A DNA stretch of 64,000 nucleotides, from contig NC_071330.1 of the NCBI RefSeq assembly GCF_010183535.1, positions 13,683,717 through 13,747,716 on the forward strand, read 5' to 3'. Within the stretch, counting starts at the first letter, position 1. Every line of letters starts with the position of its first letter. A program made the translations under genes and the position numbers. Origin of the DNA: Caenorhabditis remanei (Eukaryota; Nematoda; Chromadorea; Rhabditida; Rhabditidae). Of the stretch, positions 58,870-64,000 are shown one piece after another. Below the pieces are notes generated by a model, which saw only the letters and a program-made list of their open reading frames with translations, ran no database searches and was not told the origin of the DNA.

Positions 58870-60472
58870 ACTAGGGAAAGATACCGAGTCAAGATGGAGT
58901 CACAGGTCGAGACATATACAGTACCGGACAAAACTCTATCAACTTTTGCCTTTTTCAGTTGAAAATGTCCAACTTTGAGAGTGTGTCATAGTAAAAATAA
59001 CTGGCCCACAAAATAACTTAATATGGGATTGGATAGACTAAGAATAGAACTCCATTTTTGTAGTTGACAACTTTACTGTACGGACGATTCCAAGCAAGCA
59101 GAGTTGAGCGGAATGCGGTTTTTGAAATGACGGAAGGCGGAAGGCGGAAAGCGGAATGAACATTTTTGGGCGGAAAGCGGAAGGCGGAATTTAAAAAATA
59201 TTGACGGAAAGCGGAGAGCGGAAGGCGGAAGCGGAAATTTTTTTTCGGAAGGCGGAAGGCGGAAAGCGGAATGGAAAAAAATGCCAAAAGGCGGAGGGCG
59301 GAACACAATGTCGCTTTCAAAAATACGATTTTGGCCTTATTTTGTAGTAAAAAACACTAAAATGGTTAATTTTGGGTTAAATTTTGTTTTTTGGTTAAAT
59401 TTGGGTTAAATTTTGTTAAAAAAATCTTTGAACAGCAGAAGGCGGAAGGCGGAAAGCGGAAATAGGAAAATTTTTGGGCGGAAAGCGGAAAGCGGAAGGC
59501 GGAATAAAACATTTTTCGGCGGAAAGCGGAAAGCGGAAGGCGGAATAAAACATTTTTCGGCGGAAAGCGGAAAGCGGAAAGAAAAAAAGTGGCGGAAAGC
59601 GGAAGGCGAAAGGCGGAATTCCGCTCAACTCTGCTAGCAAGTCTCATATCATCAAAGTAATTTCTCTTTCAAATCGACCCATTTCAGTGCAGAACAACGC
59701 GATTTCTAAGCTCTCGTCTTAAAATGACCATAACTCTCTAGGGAGCGTCCGCACAATAAAGTTGTCAACTACAAAAATGGAGCTCTACTCTTGGTCTGTA
59801 CGATCCCATAATAATTCACTTTGTGGGCCAGTTAGTTTTACTATGACACACTCTCAAAGTTGGACATTTTCAACTGAAAAAGGCAAAAGTTGATAGATTT
59901 TTGTCCGGTACTGTACCAGTAGAACAGACATTTTGCGCTGATTTCAAATCTGTTATCTGTTTTTGCTAACGGTCTTGTGGAAAAAGTTATTTTTTGCCTT
60001 CTCAGTGCAAAAATGAGCTTTTTCAAGACTTGCAAAAATAACGTTATCCTTATTTTTCTCAAATGTTTTTGTGTTGAACGCGTATATCCAATCATGTAGA
60101 TTGTATTGCTGTTTGTGCTGGAACTTTAGAAAATTTTCAGAAAAATTTTGGAAACTCCACAAAAATTTATCTGAACATAAATTCTAAAATCGAACTATGC
60201 AAAAATCATCTTTACTTCCGAAACTCATACGTACGAAACATAAAAAATAGAAAAAAATAAGAAAAAAATAAGAAAAACGTAAATTTTGGGAGTCTTGAAA
60301 ATGCTCATTTTTGCACTGGGAAGCCACAAAAACGCGTATAGCATTTTTCACAAGATCGTTTAGAAAAATTGGACTACAGATTTAAAATCAGCGCAAAATT
60401 TCGGTTCTAGTGATATATGTCTCGACCTGTGACTCCATCTTGACTCCGGATCCATCCCTAGTGAGTCCATCT
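58870..60472. repeat. Inverted element with CTAGGGA-type ends, host of nested MITE
   Basis: CGAGTCAAGATGGAGTCACA followed by GGTCGAGACATAT (near 58887-58918) is mirrored at 60412-60460 by ATATGTCTCGACCTGTGACT then CCATCTTGACTC. The ends carry ACTAGGGA. A second transposon (58919-59913) sits directly inside the left arm. The part after 59913 includes AT-rich DNA with weak open frames and no gene. Confidence 0.7.
58919..59913. mobile_element. Tc1/mariner-type MITE carrying a GCGGAAAGCGG array
   Basis: Ends CAGTACCGGACAAAA (58919) and TTTTGTCCGGTACTG (59913) are flanked by TA on both sides, the Tc1/mariner target site. Arms of about 170 bases include ACTATGACACACTCTCAAAG and TTGTAGTTGACAACTTTA. 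Between the arms, 59125-59300 and 59437-59620 are arrays of GGCGGAAAGCGGAA units that yield proline/phenylalanine/arginine open frames in several frames. These are repeats, not genes. Confidence 0.75.
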
Positions 60473-60563
60473 GCGAACTCCAAGTTCCAAAAATTTTTAT
60501 AATTTTTTTCTGTTTTTCGGTTTCTAGCTTAGCTAGTAAATTTTTCTGATATAGAAACAACTA

Positions 60564-60830
60564 CAGTACCGGACAAAAAAGCTATCAATTTTTACCGATT
60601 TCAGTTGAAATTGCCCAATTTTGAGAGTGTGTCATAGTAATTCTGAATGTCACATTATGAACATTTTTAATGAATCATAAAGATTGAACGTAGAGCTCCG
60701 ATACATATGAAAGTATGCAGGTGTACTCACCTATGATCGCTACTGTACATAATTTTCTTTGTGGGACAATTAGTGATACCGTAACACGCTCTGGTCATTT
60801 TCAACTGAAAAAACGTCAAAGTTGTTAGAA
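60564..60830. repeat. Partial relative of the Tc1/mariner-type MITE
   Basis: CAGTACCGGACAAAAAAGCT followed by TTTGAGAGTGTGTCATAGTA matches the left arm of the element at 58919. The right arm is represented only by GTAACACGCTCTGGTCATTT and CAACTGAAAAAACGTCAAAG, lacking the terminal CAGTACC end. Truncated. Confidence 0.55.
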
Positions 60831-61243
60831 TTATGGTCATTACTTTAAAGGTACCATATTTGTTGAAAAAGGTTACTCCAACGAAAAATTACGTTGGTTG
60901 TTAGTTACTGTTTAAGGGAAGCCCAAAGTTGTTAACTAGAAAATTAATATCTGTATTTGGCGTCATGTGACAATCCCCTGGTATAGCGTTGCAATTTGTC
61001 TTAATCATTTGAATTTTTCGTTTTCATAGAACAAAAAAAATTAAATGTTATACTTGGCGTAACACGGATACTTAAAAACTACATATTAGCACAGCAACAG
61101 CGCTCTACCGAAACCGAAGGAAATTGTGTGCGAAATTGAGAGATTCAGAGAAAAATAGACATTTTTCAAGGGAATTTCGGTGGAGCGCAGTTGTAAGAAC
61201 CATTTCAAAACTAAATGTTTTCAATATTCAGAACAACGATGAA

Positions 61244-62680
61244 ATGGAAGTCGAAGAACCTGCCAAAAGAAAAAAAAGAGGAAACAGAAGAAACAACGTG
61301 CCAACGGAACTACAGTCAAGAAATAGGGTGTACCAAAACAGATGTTATGCAAAGAGAAAAATAGAGCTGTACGCAAATATTGCAAAACTGGAAGAGCTTA
61401 AACCAGTGTACCAGCAAAATGAAGCAAGTATTAATGAGAAAGTAAGACATTGTATAAAATGTGTCTGCGAATTTTTGGAATTTTTTAGAAGCAATTCCTT
61501 TTAGGAACTCTTGGAAGAGATCCTCTGAGTGTACAAGTTAACCATGTTCTCGGACAAACACGTAATGATGAAAACTATAAAATACAGTTAGCTGTAAGTT
61601 TTTTGTTGAAAATTTCAGATTTGAAGCATTAAGTATCTGATTTTCAGGCAAAAGAACAAGCTGAGACCAATTTCCATCTTGCAGGACAGGATTATTTAAA
61701 TAATCCCATCAACAAGTTTGCGAAAGCTAAGAGTAAAAAGAAATATGAAATGGAAACCGTTCAAACAAGAGTTGAAGTGATGGAAAAGGAATTTGTGAGT
61801 TTATTTTATTTTTGTCGGAAAGATAGAAATTTAAAAAAATATTCTTATTTTGAAAAATAGCAAGAATATGTGAACAATTCTCAAAGTATGTGCCGGTGGG
61901 AGAAAAAAATCATAGTTGACCTTACTAGGGAAGGCCCTCGACTCGGTCTGGAGATATGGGACGTGACCTATATCATTGGAAAGCTGAGAAAACGCTGATT
62001 CCAAATACATATTCAGTTTTTGCCCTCGAGGTCTGGTAACCAAGAAAAACTAGGTCAAAGTTTGGACCCCTAACAAGTCATTACCTTAGTGGGGAGTAGC
62101 AGAGAGGGTCAAGGCGCAACCACTTGTTGGTTCAATTCCGGCCGGATTACTATTTTTTTTGTTGGTTTTTTAAATTTGGTTAATTTGGTTTTGGTACACA
62201 CCACGCTGCCGCCGATATTTCTTCAACGTCAGGAAGGTAATGACTTGTTAGGGGTCGAAACTTTGACCCCGTTTTTCTCGAATACCAGGTCCAATGATAT
62301 AGGTCACGACCCATATCTCCAGACCGAGTCGGTGGCCTTCCCTTGAAAAGCGCAGTTGTTAGAGGGGTTGCGTTTTCATATCGCCTTTTTTTTGTTGAAT
62401 TAAGCCCAAACCCCGTTTAGAAGGAGCGGGCAAAGATTTCCAGCTTCTGGCTGGCAGTGGAAATCTCTAGAAATTTCAAAAGTGTATTCCTTCTACTAGT
62501 AGTTTTTTAATATATTCATGGGAATAAAACAACAATAATACCGAAAATGGTGACGAAAAATCAAAATTTTTATAGAAAATCGTGCGGCAAGAACAAGTGC
62601 TGCAGTTATATGATGGTTATCTGCAATCTTTTTATTACCAAGATCCAAATGTGCCAAATGGTCAACATGATCCCGGATAA
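61244..62680 (+). CDS. Small basic coiled-coil protein, unrecognised
   Basis: Exons 61244-61441, 61489-61593, 61648-61794 and 62576-62680 splice in frame to 184 residues. A basic stretch (KRKKRGNRRNN) suits nuclear localisation. Then come RNRVYQNRCYAKRKIELYAN and a heptad-like helix, resembling a bZIP or helix-rich DNA-binding segment but without the canonical bZIP Asn/Arg spacing. LLGTLGRDPLSVQVNHVLGQ and a Lys/Glu-rich helix (KAKSKKKYEMETVQTRVEVM) follow, and it ends in KIVRQEQVLQLYDGYLQSFY. The third intron is 781 bases and holds an inserted TIR element, while the other introns are 47-54. The exon 2 acceptor at 61488 is chosen over 61504 because only it keeps the frame. Function unknown. 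Confidence 0.6.
61922..62346. repeat. TIR element with tRNA-like interior, in intron
   Basis: CTTACTAGGGAAGGCC with ACTCGGTCTGGAGATATGGG near the left end is mirrored by CCCATATCTCCAGACCGAGT and GGCCTTCCCTTG at the right end (about 62310-62346). Both arms share GACCTATATCATTGG/CCAATGATATAGGTC. The interior 62092-62150 has GTGGGGAGTAGCAGAGAGGG and GGTTCAATTCC, resembling the A and B boxes of a Ser/Leu-type tRNA, followed by a T-rich stretch. It may be a tRNA-derived SINE captured in a MITE. Confidence 0.55.
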
Positions 62681-62848
62681 TACATTGGGACAATAAAAAA
62701 CTTAATGAATCTATTCACAAGATAGCAAAAAAGGCAAAACAACTACTTTTTACTACTAGTAAAAAATATACTTTTTTGCTTGCTACTTTGGGAATAGGTC
62801 CATAATTAAAAAAATTATTCTCATGTAAATTTTTAATAACCATCTTTA

Positions 62849-63233
62849 CAGTACTGGCCATAAAGAACACTTGCAGTTTTTTGTTGAAAATTGTCAAGTT
62901 TGTGAGTGCGAGACGGTCTCCCTGATAGTCTTAAAATATTGATTTTATATGAAGTGTATAGATCACAAGTAGAGCTTCATTTTTGTATTTGACAATTTTT
63001 TGTTAGCTCCGCCCACTTTTGAGATATGCGCCTTTGAAACCGGCAGTGAGAAATAGCGTGCTTCACGGACTTACCATCTTTAAAGAGGCGAATCTCAAAA
63101 GTGGGCGGAGCTAACAATAAGTTGTCAACTACAAAAATAAAGCTCTACTTGTGATCTATACAATCCATATAAAATCTATATTGAACACTCTCAAAGTTGA
63201 CAATTTTCAACGCATTCTTTATGGCCAGTACTG
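62849..63233. mobile_element. Tc1-like MITE (385 bp)
   Basis: CAGTACTGGCCATAAAGAA (62849) and TTCTTTATGGCCAGTACTG (63233) with TA on both sides. The end sequence is close to the known Tc1 terminus CAGTGCTGGCC. Arms extend through TTTGTGAGTGCGAG-like sequence and a TTTTGTAGTTGACAACTT-like block. There is a second internal mirrored phrase, AAAGTGGGCGGAGCTAACA. No transposase. Confidence 0.8.
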
Positions 63234-63412
63234 TATCTTCTGTTTCTATCCAATTTTTTGTTGCTATCCTTCGTTATGAGTTTATTTTTTTTCTTTCCTG
63301 ATGTTTGCTCCTATTTTTATCAGTTTTTATAAGTCATAATTTCTTTAAAGATGAATTCGGATCCATATCTATTTATTGGGACACAATTACACTTTTTTTC
63401 GAAAAATAAAGT

Positions 63413-64000
63413 TTAAACACTGCTATCCATCACTTCCAACAATGCGAAATTTTTTGGGAGAAGATTTGCAGGACCTGAAACCCCTTATTCAAATAGATCT
63501 TAACTGAATCCCGTTTACCGTTAACCAAAGTGGCTCTCTGACAGAATGGGCAGCTGACGAATTGGTTGTTACGGGTTTTCAGCATGTTTCCAACGCATTC
63601 CTCACAGATGGTATGTCCGCATTGGGATAGCATTCGGGGTATGATTGACTCGTTGTATTCACGCATGCAGATTTTGCAGTCGGGGCTGGAATTAAAAGAG
63701 TTGAGTGTCTTAGGCCTAATGCTCAAAAACTAATGCCCAAAAACCACCCGAATCCATCAAAATCTCACAATGTTACAGGTATTCGAAACTTTTCGAAAAT
63801 CTTCACTTTCTTGAAACAACCATATCTCAGTAGGCTTTATTCCATTTTGATTTTTAGGTAAATTTTTGAATTCGGCTCACCAAGACGCTTCGAATGAGTA
63901 TAATCATGACTAGGCTGGGGGATAGAAAGAGGTACTGTAGTTTTCGTGGTGGGACCTCTACACATAGGCATGATTATACTCGTTCGAAGCGTCTTGGTGA
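63413..64000 (-). CDS. Membrane RING-finger protein E (C-terminal part; runs off window)
   Basis: The last two exons of a fifth family member: 63519-63685 (RING exon, 167 bases, one codon shorter than in A-D) and 63413-63474. The RING is C3HC4: CKICMREY, CGHTICEEC, CPFC. The end reads PANLLPKNFALLEVMDSSV. Phase and exon order match genes A to D, so the membrane-spanning exons should lie beyond 64000 on the right. The visible intron upstream contains the same ACGCTTCGAATGAGTATAAT repeat as the other copies. Most diverged RING of the five. Confidence 0.8.

Noticed and set aside
59018..59647. Proline/arginine/phenylalanine-rich frames of 74-100 codons
   Set aside because: They translate the GCGGAAAGCGG array in several frames; not genes.
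61124..61243. Upstream extension of the small basic protein (TTG start)
   Set aside because: There is no ATG, and a good donor (GTAAGA near 61193) and acceptor (TATTCAG) suggest this stretch is a 5' leader or intron; the ATG at 61244 was preferred.
61300..61400. bZIP transcription factor assignment
   Set aside because: Basic and heptad-like stretch present, but the invariant Asn-X7-Arg spacing is missing.

Overview
The window is nematode nuclear DNA, most likely from a Caenorhabditis species. The evidence is short introns with GTRAGT donors and TTTCAG acceptors, AT-rich spacers, tandem F-box/FTH genes with the family's characteristic LKLRKVCHAF core, nematode-type membrane RING-finger genes, and a very high load of palindromic and MITE-like repeats. 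It looks like a chromosome-arm type region of expanded, fast-evolving families. I cannot name the species. All gene models below were spliced by eye, using frame continuity, splice consensus and paralogue comparison.

Layout. 1-2.03 kb: a long-TIR repeat carrying an ACCGGTAAAT satellite. 3.0-18 kb: an F-box/FTH cluster with four complete-looking genes and one rearranged pseudogene. Its first part is a tandem duplication of a unit holding a gag-like zinc-knuckle gene plus an F-box gene. 18.7-20.75 kb: three small secreted 8-cysteine (CS-alpha-beta-like) peptide genes, two of them a mirror-image divergent pair. 21.1-21.6 kb: a small secreted protein gene. 21.7-64 kb: five paralogous genes (A to E) encoding polytopic membrane proteins with a C-terminal C3HC4 RING, separated by dense mobile DNA. 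Genes A and C are sister copies in opposite orientation, and B and D are sister copies. E is cut by the right window edge.

Between A and B lies a CACTA/EnSpm-type DNA transposon (26201-31727) with CACAG termini, a TAA target duplication, subterminal repeats, a multi-exon transposase and a second multi-exon gene. It is followed by a rearranged block of related non-autonomous elements (32.55-37.25 kb). That block splits a tRNA-Lys gene, contains a near-perfect palindrome with about 1.38 kb arms centred on a tRNA fragment, carries a captured two-exon gene fragment and a 78-bp piece of the CACTA element's own second gene, and holds three near-identical 545-bp tandem units. An apparently intact CR1-like LINE sits inside intron 1 of gene C; the matching intron of gene A preserves the empty site.

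How the parts may work together. F-box/FTH proteins are predicted SCF substrate adaptors and RING proteins are predicted ubiquitin ligases. Together with the secreted cysteine-rich peptides they make a cluster of the type usually linked to environmental or pathogen response; that link is inference. Genes A to D share an upstream motif containing a TGACGTGG core, which matches the known XBP-1/ATF-6 unfolded-protein-response element. This makes the membrane-RING genes candidates for ER-stress control.
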